Counted from the stretch's first letter, positions 8,458-17,305 are shown. The stretch: DNA of 64,000 nucleotides from Prochloron sp965198675 (GCA_965198675.1 OZ240666.1:3286001-3350000), one strand, 5' to 3'. A program made the numbers and translations. Notes: generated from the letters alone by a model not told the origin.

Positions 8458-9447
8458 TTATTTCAGCCAACTAAACATCGCCCGCAATTCTTTGCCAACT
8501 TCCTCAATGGAATGTTCCGCTTCCTGACGGCGCATGGCAGTAAATCCAGGTTTACCCGCCTGATTTTCTAAGACGAATTCCCGGGCAAATTGTCCTGCTT
8601 GAATTTCCTTGAGAATTTGGCGCATTTCCTCTCGGGTTTTATCAGTAACAATTCTTGGACCCCGAGTGTAGTCTCCATACTCCGCTGTGTTGGAGATACT
8701 ATCCCGCATTTTAGCTAAACCCCCTTCCACAATCAAATCCACAATCAGTTTAACTTCGTGGAGGCACTCAAAATAAGCTAATTCTGGTTGATAGCCAGCC
8801 TCTACTAAGGTTTCAAAGCCAGCCTTTATCAAAGCAGTCAAACCACCACACAAGACAACTTGCTCCCCGAAAAGGTCTGTTTCCGTTTCTTCTCGGAAAG
8901 AGGTTTCTAAGATACCTGCCCTGGTACCTCCAATACCTTTAGCATAAGCCATAGCCCGATTCCGTGCTTGTCCCGTAGCATCTTGATAGACAGCAAACAG
9001 ACAGGGAACACCTTCCCCTTGTTCGTAAGTTCGCCTCACCAGGTGTCCGGGGCCTTTGGGAGCAACCATAACCACATCTACTGAAGGTGGAGGCACAATT
9101 TGACCGAAATGAATGTTAAAACCATGGGCAAAAGAAAGTACTTTGCCCTCAGTTAGATGAGGTTCAATTTCATTTTTATAAACTGTCTTCTGCACTTCAT
9201 CCGGTAGCAGAATCATAATCCAGTCAGCTGCTGCAGCTGCATCTGCTACGTTCTTAACCGTTAAACCTGCTTTTTTGGCCAGGTCGATGGATTTACTGCC
9301 CGGATATAGTCCGACAATGACGTTAATACCACTATCTTTGAGATTGAGAGCGTGAGCGTGACCCTGAGAACCATAGCCAATAATAGCCACAGTTTTATCC
9401 GCCAGTAGGTCTAAATTTCCATCTTCGTCGTAGTACATCCGAGCCAT
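8458..9447 (-). CDS. ilvC: Ketol-acid reductoisomerase
   Basis: A 329-residue class I acetohydroxyacid isomeroreductase, which converts acetolactate or acetohydroxybutyrate to dihydroxy acids in valine, leucine and isoleucine synthesis using NADPH and Mg2+. The Rossmann loop is GYGSQGHAHALNLKDSG near residue 20. The knotted helical C-domain has the metal-binding acidic residues in ETDLFGEQ and the ECLHEVKLIVDLI helix. The start is set at the ATG at 9447 (MARMYYDEDG), which has AAAGGAG nine bases upstream; an in-frame ATG at 9474 lacks such a site. It is a single gene with its own signals, followed 5' by the divergently unrelated protease gene on the same strand. Confidence 0.97.
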   Translation of the reverse strand: MARMYYDEDGNLDLLADKTVAIIGYGSQGHAHALNLKDSGINVIVGLYPGSKSIDLAKKAGLTVKNVADAAAAADWIMILLPDEVQKTVYKNEIEPHLTEGKVLSFAHGFNIHFGQIVPPPSVDVVMVAPKGPGHLVRRTYEQGEGVPCLFAVYQDATGQARNRAMAYAKGIGGTRAGILETSFREETETDLFGEQVVLCGGLTALIKAGFETLVEAGYQPELAYFECLHEVKLIVDLIVEGGLAKMRDSISNTAEYGDYTRGPRIVTDKTREEMRQILKEIQAGQFAREFVLENQAGKPGFTAMRRQEAEHSIEEVGKELRAMFSWLK

Positions 9448-9488
9448 GGGGTCTTTCTCCTTTATTACTGCCAACTGCCTATTCTACT

Positions 9489-10034
9489 CTACCGTGGACG
9501 AAATTCAATGGTATCTTCTTTAATGGTCACATCATAATCCCCATAGAAGCTCTGTCCCAGAAGACCTAAAGAAAGAGCTGGAGTAATTAGGACTTCTAGA
9601 TCGTTTTGGACAATATTCCCCACTTGAACGCTCTTGACACGACCTTTACCAGCCATTATCCTACCACCTGCCGTAGAGACAGGCACCTTGCCTTCTTCTT
9701 TAACTTTAAGAGCAATGGCCATTTGGGGGCTAATGGAAATCGTAGTAGCACCAGTGTCGAACAACATCTCGAAAGTGATATCGTCGTTAAAAATAACTTC
9801 AACCACGGGAATATCGCTCTCCCGGCGCTTGATGGGCACTTGAAACCTACCTCCTACAGTACCAGGGGAATCCACACTGGACTCTTCTCTCCCTCCACAG
9901 ATAGAAGAGGGGAGGTCAAGTGGTGTCCCATTCTCGTCCAGCCAGAAACAGTCGGAATATTCTTGGGAATTGGAAGCCAGAGGAATTAAAGTAAATAGGG
10001 CGATGGGAATTAAGGAAATTAGATTCTTTTTCAT
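9489..10034 (-). CDS. Retropepsin-like aspartic protease (secreted, clan AA)
   Basis: A 181-residue protein with a signal peptide (MKKNLISLIPIALFTLIPLA) and one retropepsin-like domain. The catalytic motif is FDTGATTISIS (about residues 92-102), and GLLGQSFYGDYDVTI near the end is the conserved flap/dimer strand. Proteins of this type act as homodimers, each chain giving one aspartate. It would work in the periplasm or at the membrane surface. It lies 40 bases upstream of ilvC on the same strand, but a functional link is not implied. Substrate unknown. Confidence 0.8.
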   Translation of the reverse strand: MKKNLISLIPIALFTLIPLASNSQEYSDCFWLDENGTPLDLPSSICGGREESSVDSPGTVGGRFQVPIKRRESDIPVVEVIFNDDITFEMLFDTGATTISISPQMAIALKVKEEGKVPVSTAGGRIMAGKGRVKSVQVGNIVQNDLEVLITPALSLGLLGQSFYGDYDVTIKEDTIEFRPR

Positions 10035-10105
10035 GAGTTAATCACCACAACTAAACCAAATTATAGTTACAACCCCGGTTGGCATGAGCAGGACTGGTAA
10101 CTGTT

Positions 10106-10447
10106 TCAACCAGGAGGCCATTTCATCTGGCGATCGCCCAGAATGTGTAAATGCAAGTGAGAAACAGTTTGCCCCCCATCATTACCGTTATTAATCACCA
10201 CCCGATAGCCATTAGTCAGCCCCGCTTCAGCTGCCACTTTCTTAGCAGTTAGGAGTAAATGACCCAGAAGTGCTTGATCTTCTTCTGTAGAATCTTCTAA
10301 TTTAGAAATGGGCTTTTTGGGAATCACCAAGATGTGAGTTGGTGCAACAGGTGTGATATCTTTAAATCCTAGGGCCAGATCGTCCTCATAAACAATATCA
10401 GCTGGAATCTCTCGACGGATAATCTTGCCAAAAATAGTGTCGCTCAT
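10106..10447 (-). CDS. HIT family nucleotide hydrolase (HinT-like)
   Basis: A 113-residue histidine-triad protein. The triad motif SHLHLHILGDRQMKWPPG closes the protein, as in HinT/PKCI purine nucleoside phosphoramidases. The N-terminal IFGKIIRREIPADIVYEDD is also typical. These small homodimers cleave AMP-lysine and related phosphoramidates. I place the start at the second ATG (10447, MSDTIFGKII), since family members begin there; the upstream ATG adds four residues. Confidence 0.92.
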   Translation of the reverse strand: MSDTIFGKIIRREIPADIVYEDDLALGFKDITPVAPTHILVIPKKPISKLEDSTEEDQALLGHLLLTAKKVAAEAGLTNGYRVVINNGNDGGQTVSHLHLHILGDRQMKWPPG

Positions 10448-10539
10448 AAATTTTTCCACTATATAGCTACAAAATCAGATTATACTGACTATGACATCGT
10501 GAAAATTCTGAAAGAACTGCTAACTGGTAACTGAATGAT

Positions 10540-11892
10540 ATGCTTGCTCGGGTTTGGAGTGCTTCCATTATTGGCATTGATGCTGTTAAGGTAGGAGTAG
10601 AAGTAGATGTCTCCCCAGGACTGCCGAAAACCATCATCGTTGGTTTGCCGGATACAGCAGTGCAAGAATCGAGAGAAAGAGTAAAAGCTGCCTTAAAAAA
10701 TAGCGGCTTTGCCTTTCCAGTGCGCAAGATTCTGATTAACCTCACCCCTGCTGACTTGCGCAAACAAGGACCAATTTTCGACCTGCCTATCAGCGTCGGT
10801 ATTCTCACCGCATCTGAACAGGTGGATGCTCAATTATTGGGGGATACTTTATTTTTAGGGGAAGTTTCTCTGGACGGCACCTTGCGTCCGGTACCAGGAG
10901 TCCTACCCATTGCTGCTGCCGCTTCCCGCTTGGGAATTGGGTTATTAGTAGTTCCCGCAGATAATGCCCAAGAAGCAGCCGTGGTTAAGGATTTAACTGT
11001 ATATGGATTTAAAAATATCGCCGAAGTTGGGGACTTTCTTTCCCGACCACAACAATATAAGCCAGTTATATGGTATGGATACAAAGATGATGAACAGCGA
11101 TCGCCTGTCCTCACCCCGAACTTAAAAGAAGTCAAAGGACAAAACCACGCCCGTCGTGCTTTAGAAATTGCCGCAGCGGGGGGACATAACTTAATCTTTG
11201 TCGGGCCTCCTGGTAGTGGCAAAACTATGCTAGCAAAACGTTTGCCTGGTATCCTCCCACCCCTAACCTTTACGGAAGCTCTGGAAGTTTCCCAAATTCA
11301 TTCCGTGGCTGGATTTCTGAAAAATAAAGGTTCTTTAATCCAAGAACGTCCCTTTCGCAGTCCTCATCATTCCGCTTCCGGTCCTTCCTTAGTTGGGGGC
11401 GGCAGTTTTCCCCGTCCGGGAGAAATATCTTTAGCTCATCAAGGGGTATTATTTTTAGATGAGTTGACTGAATTTAAACGGAACGTGTTAGAGTACTTGC
11501 GGCAGCCTTTAGAAGACGGTTATGTGAGCATATCTCGTACCCGACAATCTGTGGTCTTTCCCGCCCAATTTACTTTGGTGGCTAGTACTAACCCCTGTCC
11601 CTGTGGCTACTTTGGCGACCCGCTCCAACCCTGTAGCTGTTCACCGCGTCAACGAGAACAATATTGGGCGAAGCTTTCCGGTCCTTTGATGGATAGAATC
11701 GATTTGCAAGTAGCAGTCAATCGCTTGAAACCAGAGGAGATGATGCGTCAGCAGACTGGGGAAGAGAGTAGGGTAGTGCGGGAGAGAGTGAAAGAAGCAC
11801 GGTCCCGTGCTCTGGAACGCTTTCAGGAAGATACTAAGGTTAGCTGTAATGCTCAAATGCAAGGAGCGGATCTGCGTCGTTTTTGCTTCTAG
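10540..11892 (+). pseudogene. comM: ComM/YifB-type Mg-chelatase-like AAA ATPase, C-terminally truncated
   Basis: The frame of 450 codons has the N-terminal Lon-like domain (MLARVWSASIIGIDAVKV), Walker A GPPGSGKTML near residue 228, Walker B LFLDEL near 305, and the Cys-rich STNPCPCGYFGDPLQPCSC near 347-365. ComM is a hexameric helicase promoting branch migration in natural transformation. Intact proteins are about 500-510 residues. Here the sequence is normal up to GADLRRFC and then stops at once (F, TAG), losing about 60 residues of the C-terminal chelatase-like helical domain. The DNA beyond the break encodes the tail of a toxin-antitoxin antitoxin, so the gene was cut by a deletion or insertion junction. 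Partial function is possible but doubtful. Confidence 0.8.
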
Positions 11893-12233
11893 ATACCATC
11901 GCCGGGCTTGAAGGACTGTTATCAGCTCATGAGGAGGGGACAATTTCTTGGGAACAGTTCAAAGCTGAATTAGATTCTTAGGTACCTATAGCAGAGAAAG
12001 CTAAAAAACAGTTGACGAAACTGCCAAAGCTAGTTCAGCTTCGGATTATCTCTAAAATTGATGCTTTGTCAATAAACCCCAGACCACTGGGAGTCAAGGT
12101 TCTTAGAGGAAGAAAAGCACTGTTACGTTTGCGAGTAGGAGAATATAGAGTGATTTACACTATAAAAGCTCAACATCTTTTGGTTCTTGTAGTGGAAATC
12201 GGTCATCGAAGGGAAATTTATAAAACTAGATAA
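11886..12233 (+). pseudogene. RelE/ParE-type toxin-antitoxin remnant
   Basis: Right at the comM break a 31-codon frame (11886-11981) encodes DTIAGLEGLLSAHEEGTISW and ends in TAG, the tail of a small antitoxin whose N-terminus is gone. It is followed without spacing by 84 codons (11982-12233) of a RelE/ParE-type mRNA-interferase fold: KAKKQLTKLPKLVQLRI, LRGRKALLRLRVGEYRVIY and HRREIYKT. The toxin frame has no ATG or GTG at the expected place after the antitoxin stop. Only an internal TTG at 12012 could start it, dropping ten residues. Both members therefore look inactive, although a shortened toxin cannot be excluded. Confidence 0.7.
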
Positions 12234-12304
12234 ACGTAATTTTGACGGATTGACTTTTCTAGCAGCTCTTATGAGATAATTTCAGTAAAAAATAACTAAC
12301 CACT

Positions 12305-13924
12305 ATGTTTCATTCCAAAGCCAGCGGCATTTTACTCCATCCCACTTCTTTTCCCAGTCCATTTGGTATTGGGGATTTAGGAAGTGAAGCTTATCGCTTT
12401 GTAGACTTTCTAGCAGAGGGTTTCCAAAAACTATGGCAGGTTTTGCCCTTAGGACCTACCGGATACGGCAATTCTCCTTATTTATCCTATTCAGCTTTCG
12501 CAGGTAATCCTCTCCTAATTAGTCCGGAAAAGTTGCGTTCAGATGGGTTGCTAACTGAAGTGGATTTGAACCAGTTGCCAAAGTTCCCCAAGGAATATGT
12601 GGACTATCAACTGGTTATCCAAACTAAGATGCCTTTGCTTCTGAAAGCGTGCAATAATTTTAAAGCAGGAGCCTTCTCACAACAGAACCAGCAATTCAAG
12701 CAGTTTTGCGCCAATAATCGGGAATGGTTGGATGACTATGCCCTCTTCATGGCTATTAAGGAAACCAATAATGGTTTGAGTTGGCATAGGTGGGAAAGGT
12801 CCATCGCTAAACGGGAACCGGAAGCAGTCCAAAGGTGGCAATATCGCCTTAAAGAGCGGATTTTCTTCCAGCAATTCCTCCAGTTTCAGTTTTTCCGCCA
12901 GTGGGAGCAGCTCAAACGCTATGCTAACTATCGGGATATCTCTATCTTAGGAGATCTGCCCATCTATGTAGCCCACGATAGTGTGGATGTTTGGGCAAAT
13001 CAAGAGATTTTTTCCCTTGATGCCAGAACCGGAGAACCAGCATTAATGGCAGGGGTACCCCCGGATTATTTCAGCGCTACGGGTCAACTGTGGGGCAATC
13101 CGGTGTATAATTGGGAGAAATTGCAGCAGACGGACTTTCAGTGGTGGGTGCGACGAATCCAGTATTCCCTGGATTCTGTGGATTTGATTCGCATCGACCA
13201 CTTCCGGGGCTTCCAAGCTTTTTGGGCAGTACCCCAAGGGGAAAAGACTGCTGTTAATGGTCAGTGGATTGAAGCTCCCGGAGAAGCGTTGTTCCACAAG
13301 GTGAATGAGAAGTTGGGGAAACTGCCTATTGTGGCGGAAGATTTGGGTGTCATTACCCCGGAAGTGGAAGCTTTGCGGGATAAGTTTGAGTTTCCGGGGA
13401 TGAAAGTCCTGCAATTTGCCTTTGATTCTGGTCCGGACAATCCTTTCTTACCCCATAATTACCACAATCAAAATTGTATCGTCTATACAGGAACCCACGA
13501 CAATAATACCACAGTGGGTTGGTTCGAGGAACGGACACCGGAAGAAAAGGGGAGGGTGACGGAATATCTAGGCACCATTAACCCAGAAGAGGGGATTCAC
13601 TGGAGTTTAATCCGCTTCGCTCTCAATTCTAATGCTATTCAAGCTATCTTTCCCTTGCAGGATATTCTGGGTTTGGGTAGTAATGGGAAGATGAATCAAC
13701 CAGGGGTTACCACAGGAAACTGGGAGTGGCGCTATGGAGCTGATGTTTTGACTGAGGAATTGAGCGATCGCCTCAAACACCTTATCTACTTTCAGGGTCG
13801 GGCACCGGAAAATATCTTCCAAATGTGGTTGAATGCAGAGGAGTACCAGAAACTTCAATCTGTGGCTAAGAGTAAGTCTCAGAGTATTACTCAATTGATG
13901 CGGGAGAGCATACAAAAAATATAG
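12305..13924 (+). CDS. malQ: 4-alpha-glucanotransferase (amylomaltase)
   Basis: A 539-residue GH77 enzyme that transfers alpha-1,4-glucan segments during glycogen and maltodextrin metabolism in the cytoplasm. Family marks are ASGILLHPTSFPSPFGIGDLG at the start, GYGNSPYLSYSAFAGNP (about 55-71), DLPIYVAHDSVDVWANQ, the nucleophile region IRIDHFRGFQAFWAVP (about 296-311), the acid/base VAEDLGVITPEV (about 345) and TGTHDNNTTVGWF (about 395). The last 30 residues (from NAEEYQKLQSVAKS) extend beyond the usual end of about 505 and look like a short added tail. The start is the ATG at 12305. Confidence 0.96.
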   Translation: MFHSKASGILLHPTSFPSPFGIGDLGSEAYRFVDFLAEGFQKLWQVLPLGPTGYGNSPYLSYSAFAGNPLLISPEKLRSDGLLTEVDLNQLPKFPKEYVDYQLVIQTKMPLLLKACNNFKAGAFSQQNQQFKQFCANNREWLDDYALFMAIKETNNGLSWHRWERSIAKREPEAVQRWQYRLKERIFFQQFLQFQFFRQWEQLKRYANYRDISILGDLPIYVAHDSVDVWANQEIFSLDARTGEPALMAGVPPDYFSATGQLWGNPVYNWEKLQQTDFQWWVRRIQYSLDSVDLIRIDHFRGFQAFWAVPQGEKTAVNGQWIEAPGEALFHKVNEKLGKLPIVAEDLGVITPEVEALRDKFEFPGMKVLQFAFDSGPDNPFLPHNYHNQNCIVYTGTHDNNTTVGWFEERTPEEKGRVTEYLGTINPEEGIHWSLIRFALNSNAIQAIFPLQDILGLGSNGKMNQPGVTTGNWEWRYGADVLTEELSDRLKHLIYFQGRAPENIFQMWLNAEEYQKLQSVAKSKSQSITQLMRESIQKI

Positions 13925-13928
13925 TAGG

Positions 13929-14398
13929 GAATGTTTCACCGCCGGCATTAATCAATGGCGGCGGCAGAGGCGCGGAGGAGTTATTATGAGGGAGAATGAA
14001 ATTACTGGGGAAATTGTGGATGTAGCCTATCAAATTCATACGCAATTGGATCCAGGGTTGTTTGAGTCTGTATATGAAGCTGTAATGGCTTATGAGTTGG
14101 AAAAGCGGGAATTGAAATTTGAGAGACAGAAACCTATTCCCGTTATTTATAAGGGGGTTCATTTAGAAGAAGGTTTTCGAGCAGATTTCATTGTGGAGAA
14201 CCAAATCATTGTTGAACTCAAATCCATTGAAACAGTAGCACCAGTACATAAAAAACAACTCCTGACTTACCTCCGTCTCACCAACAAGCGTCTCGGGTTA
14301 CTCATAAACTTCAACACCGAGCTTATCAAACACGGTATCACTCGTATCATCAACAATCCCTAAACCCTCTCCGCGCCTCTGCGCCTCTGCGTGAAACC
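13929..14398. mobile_element. GxxExxY gene framed by inverted repeats
   Basis: The left flank reads TGTTTCACCGCC...GCAGAGGCGCGGAGG (13929-13978), and the right flank reads CTCTCCGCGCCTCTGCGCCTCTGCGTGAAAC (14367-14396). They are inverted copies that tightly enclose the GxxExxY gene. The same sequence occurs without any gene at many other places in the window, so this unit could be the coding, possibly parental, form of the family. Confidence 0.5.
13986..14363 (+). CDS. GxxExxY family protein
   Basis: A 125-residue protein of the GxxExxY family, named after its signature, seen here as PGLFESVYEAVMAYEL near residues 24-39. The later strands FRADFIVENQIIVELKS (about 64-80) look like the D...ExK core of the PD-(D/E)XK nuclease fold. 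Function is unproven; the fold suggests DNA cleavage. It is enclosed by inverted repeats found elsewhere as solo copies, and its last 14 bases overlap the convergent pseudouridine synthase gene, whose tail is written by the same repeat. It looks intact. Confidence 0.85.
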   Translation: MRENEITGEIVDVAYQIHTQLDPGLFESVYEAVMAYELEKRELKFERQKPIPVIYKGVHLEEGFRADFIVENQIIVELKSIETVAPVHKKQLLTYLRLTNKRLGLLINFNTELIKHGITRIINNP

Positions 14399-15120
14399 AA
14401 AAAACCCAACTCAAAATCTTTTAAGGGACGATATTGACCCGATAACAGGGGTTCACCCGGCAATTGGAGTTTAATCGGACCAATGGAGATACGATGGAGG
14501 GAGACAACCGTTAGACCTAGTTGGGACGCCGTTCTTCTTATCTGACGGTTTCTTCCCTCTCTGAGGACTATTTCTAATAGGGTTTCTCCTGGTCTTTGTT
14601 TCAAGGGTCGCACTTGGGCGGGCAAGGTTTTGGTTCCATCTAATATGATACCATTTCTCCAAGTTTCTAAGACGGATTTTGTAGGTTTTCCCTGCACCCA
14701 AACATGATAGGTTTTGGGTAGGTGATAACGAGGATGGGTGAGGGTGAGGGTTAAGGAACCATCGTTGATTAGGAGTATAGCACCAGTAGATTGAGCGTCT
14801 AGTCTTCCTACAGGATGGATTCCCTGTCCCTGACGCAGTTTTGGGGGGAGTAAGTCTAGAACTGTAGGGCGATTCTTGGTATCTTTACAGGTAGAAACTA
14901 CCCCTAGGGGTTTGTTGAGGAGGAGATAGATGGAGGAGGGACGTTCTTCTGGTTTAATTATTTTACCATCTACTTCTATTATATCTGTATGAGGATTGAC
15001 TTTTTGTCCCAAGTGAGCTATATTACCATTGACTTCCACTCGTCCCAGGAGAATCATTTTCTCAGCTTGACGTCGAGAAGCAATACCCCATTGAGATAAA
15101 ACTTTTTGCAGTCTAATCAT
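14350..15120 (-). CDS. Pseudouridine synthase, RsuA/RluB family
   Basis: A 256-residue RNA modification enzyme. An N-terminal S4 RNA-binding domain (LQKVLSQWGIASRRQAEKMI, VEVNGNIAHLGQKV) precedes the catalytic domain, with HPVGRLDAQSTGAILLINDG holding the catalytic Asp (about residue 103) and REGRNRQIRRTASQLG near the end. It isomerises a uridine in rRNA, most likely 23S (RluB-like) or 16S. The last about 15 residues (VSRRGAEARRGFRDC) are not family sequence. They are the translation of the dispersed inverted repeat at 14364-14398, so the natural stop was replaced by repeat DNA. The enzyme core is complete. Confidence 0.93.
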   Translation of the reverse strand: MIRLQKVLSQWGIASRRQAEKMILLGRVEVNGNIAHLGQKVNPHTDIIEVDGKIIKPEERPSSIYLLLNKPLGVVSTCKDTKNRPTVLDLLPPKLRQGQGIHPVGRLDAQSTGAILLINDGSLTLTLTHPRYHLPKTYHVWVQGKPTKSVLETWRNGIILDGTKTLPAQVRPLKQRPGETLLEIVLREGRNRQIRRTASQLGLTVVSLHRISIGPIKLQLPGEPLLSGQYRPLKDFELGFLVSRRGAEARRGFRDC

Positions 15121-15284
15121 AAAGTTGGTGACTTTAAGTTAACTTTTTCAATGAACCACAGAGACGCAGAGAACGCAGAGAAGAAGAGAAGAGAGATAAG
15201 GGAATATCTTACCATCTACTTCTATTAGATCTCTTGTTCAAGTCCCGGCTGTGTGCGATTCCTATCCGGCGCATTGTTGGGCAT

Positions 15285-15742
15285 TTAGTCGGTTAGGTGA
15301 TCGCAGAAGTGTCTTGCCATCAGAAAGAGCCAAGGAATCTGACTGCGTTGCAAAAGTGACACATTATAATCGTCTCTTATGTTTGAGGTGGTAACGATGT
15401 CATTCAGATCAGAAATTGTATACTGGTAACTTGAAGAATCGGATGCTCCGGCATTAATAGACGCCCGTATCAAAGCAATAAAAACTTCGATCCAGCAATA
15501 TTCGCCACCCAAATGGTTCCACCAATCGAGACCAACTCTTACTGCAACGTCCACAGTAATTCCCTGGTCCTGAAACGTGAGACGATGTGAGAATCAATCT
15601 TTTGTCGGAAGCCGTTCTCAAGACGCAGAACTCGCTCCCTCCGTTCTGAGTCAGTATCAATAAATTGCAGCTTGTTCAGAAGCTGTCCTCGTGATAATTT
15701 AATCGCTTTTGCTCTCGGTAATCCTGGATATCCTCTTCCCAT
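15285..15742 (-). pseudogene. Frameshifted small gene downstream of the cytosine methyltransferase
   Basis: The frame opens at an ATG (15742) two bases after the methyltransferase stop, so the two were an operon. It runs MGRGYPGLPRAKAIKLSRGQ through VSRFRTRE, then hits a stop near 15539. One extra base at about 15555 would join it to a second frame, VDVAVRVGLDWWNHLGGEYC through FLMARHFCDHLTD, ending at 15285, giving about 150 residues. Position suggests the restriction endonuclease or accessory protein of this modification system, but I recognise no nuclease motif. It is inactivated by the one-base deletion. Confidence 0.5.
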
Positions 15743-15744
15743 AT

Positions 15745-17100
15745 TTATAGCGAACGCTGGCTGGTGACTGTTTTCGGTGCAGAATATTGGGCGTCCTCGT
15801 TAGCTTCTCCGTCCTTCCAAACAAATACTTCACCATTTTTATACCATTGGCGAGTTCGCACATGGGACTGGAGGTAAACAATCCGTGGAGTGCCGGTATT
15901 CTCTCTTGTTGATGGAATATCTTTTGCAAGAACCTCATCCAAAGCATTTGCAATCACCTCTCCCGCAACGCGACCTAGACGAGTTGGAACTGCATTACCA
16001 ACTTGGGCATATTGTTCACAGGCAGTGCCCACAAATTCCCATTCGTCAGGGAATTCTTGTATCCTAGCGTATTCCTTAATGGAAAGTGCCCGTGTCTCTG
16101 TTGGGTGACAAAGAGAGGTGCTCCCGTGATTTGGCATCGTCACCAGGGTGGGTGATGGCAGGTCGAATGACAGACGACGCCACCATCCAGATCTCCCTCC
16201 TTTAGCGTACCATGCACGCCCCATTGATTCCTTCTGAACCTGTTCAGGCAAACTTCTCCAATTAGCTCCCGGAGGAACAAGCTCTAAAAAGGACTTCTTC
16301 CGTGGGCTAAAATCGAGCACTACAGGTTCGTGGTCTTCCAAACCTTTTAGAGCTTCTCCTAATGTCTTCCAGGGTAGTTTCGTGGGATTGTCCAAAAGCG
16401 ACATCTGCCTATTTCCGTTACTCTCCTCCCTAGTGGGACCATGTGTGGGTTCAGGAAAGTTAACCGTCTTGCCAAAAATGTTGCCAATGAAAATCACACG
16501 TTCCCGAATCTGCGGAGCACCATAGTTCACCGAATTGACCGCGAAAATATCGAGATGATAGGCAACACCAGAAAGCTGAGCCAGATCTTTGGCAAACAGA
16601 CGCACAACAGACCCTGGTTCTTCATCATCATTCAATGGTGGGCCTCCTTTATCTGGACGCTCGGCAATTGGACGATGCTTAAGAGCTGCTGAAAGCAGCC
16701 CTCTAACATTCTCCATCAAAAATAATTTCGGCTTAACGAATTCAACAAATCGGAGGAAATCCCAAAGTAGTGTTCCTCTAGGATCCTGCACTGTCCCTCT
16801 TTTTCCTGCTGTGCTGAAAGATTGGTATGGGGGACCTCCCACGACTATATCAATGGATTTTGGTGAAATTCCAAGACCTTCAAATACTTCTTTCGGATCC
16901 AGCTTCGATATGTCCTCTTGGATAATGTGCAAATCCAAAGGAAGGCGACCCTGCTGCTGATTGAGCCTGATAGTGTCGCAAAACGCTTTCTCCTTCTCAA
17001 TGCATATGACTGTTTCAAACCGCCCAGTGGATTCTAGACCGAGATCGAGTCCCATACCCCCCGAGAAGAGAGATAGCACCCTAAATTTTTTTCTTTCCAT
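15745..17100 (-). CDS. DNA (cytosine-5) methyltransferase with catalytic Cys replaced by Tyr
   Basis: About 451 residues with the full ordered motif set of C5 methyltransferases: motif I LSLFSGGMGLDLGLE, motif IV region VVGGPPYQSFSTAGKRG, motif VI MENVRG, motif VIII QIRERVIFIG, the target-recognition region, and motifs IX-X ARIQEFPDEW and YAQVGNAVPTRLG. The active-site Pro-Cys-Gln of motif IV reads Pro-Tyr-Gln. The Tyr codon TAC (16827-16825) is one G-to-A change from TGC. Without that Cys the covalent intermediate with C6 of cytosine cannot form, so methylation should be lost while DNA and AdoMet binding may remain. The start is placed at MERKKFRVLSLF (17100); an ATG nine bases earlier is possible. 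Everything else looks full-length. Confidence 0.88.
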   Translation of the reverse strand: MERKKFRVLSLFSGGMGLDLGLESTGRFETVICIEKEKAFCDTIRLNQQQGRLPLDLHIIQEDISKLDPKEVFEGLGISPKSIDIVVGGPPYQSFSTAGKRGTVQDPRGTLLWDFLRFVEFVKPKLFLMENVRGLLSAALKHRPIAERPDKGGPPLNDDEEPGSVVRLFAKDLAQLSGVAYHLDIFAVNSVNYGAPQIRERVIFIGNIFGKTVNFPEPTHGPTREESNGNRQMSLLDNPTKLPWKTLGEALKGLEDHEPVVLDFSPRKKSFLELVPPGANWRSLPEQVQKESMGRAWYAKGGRSGWWRRLSFDLPSPTLVTMPNHGSTSLCHPTETRALSIKEYARIQEFPDEWEFVGTACEQYAQVGNAVPTRLGRVAGEVIANALDEVLAKDIPSTRENTGTPRIVYLQSHVRTRQWYKNGEVFVWKDGEANEDAQYSAPKTVTSQRSL

Positions 17101-17305
17101 AGAGCACAAGTAACAAATATGAATCTATTGGTTGAGTTTCTAACCGTAATTCCATCGCTAAGGTAATGGCAATGGCTTCTCCCGCAGCGAGTTCATCAGC
17201 AACAACGGTGGGAATGACTACGGTCTGGTAAATCTCCCGTAAGATCCAGAGATAGTCAACGAGAGCAAGGTTGCAGAGGGATGAGGTATCGCTAACAACA
17301 ATCAT
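17081..17305 (-). pseudogene. Truncated PIN-domain toxin (DUF3368-like)
   Basis: The frame starts MIVVSDTSSLCNLALVDYL, the typical N-terminus of DUF3368 PIN ribonucleases with the first catalytic Asp. It reaches VVIPTVVADELAAGEAIAIT and then loses the rest. The middle and C-terminal acidic residues are missing, and the tail LETQPIDSYLLLVLYG is foreign: its first 20 bases (17124-17143) are identical to the end of a GH3 fragment at 21503-21522. It overlaps the preceding UPF0175 antitoxin gene by four bases, as functional pairs do, so this was a real toxin-antitoxin unit whose toxin is now dead. Confidence 0.7.

Noticed and set aside
9606..9989. Plus-strand frames inside the aspartic protease gene
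   Set aside because: They are antisense shadows; the minus-strand protein has a signal peptide and the DTGA motif.
15236..15265. T-arm-like sequence GTTCAAGTCCCGGC
   Set aside because: No matching acceptor, D or anticodon arms could be built around it, so it is not a tRNA gene.
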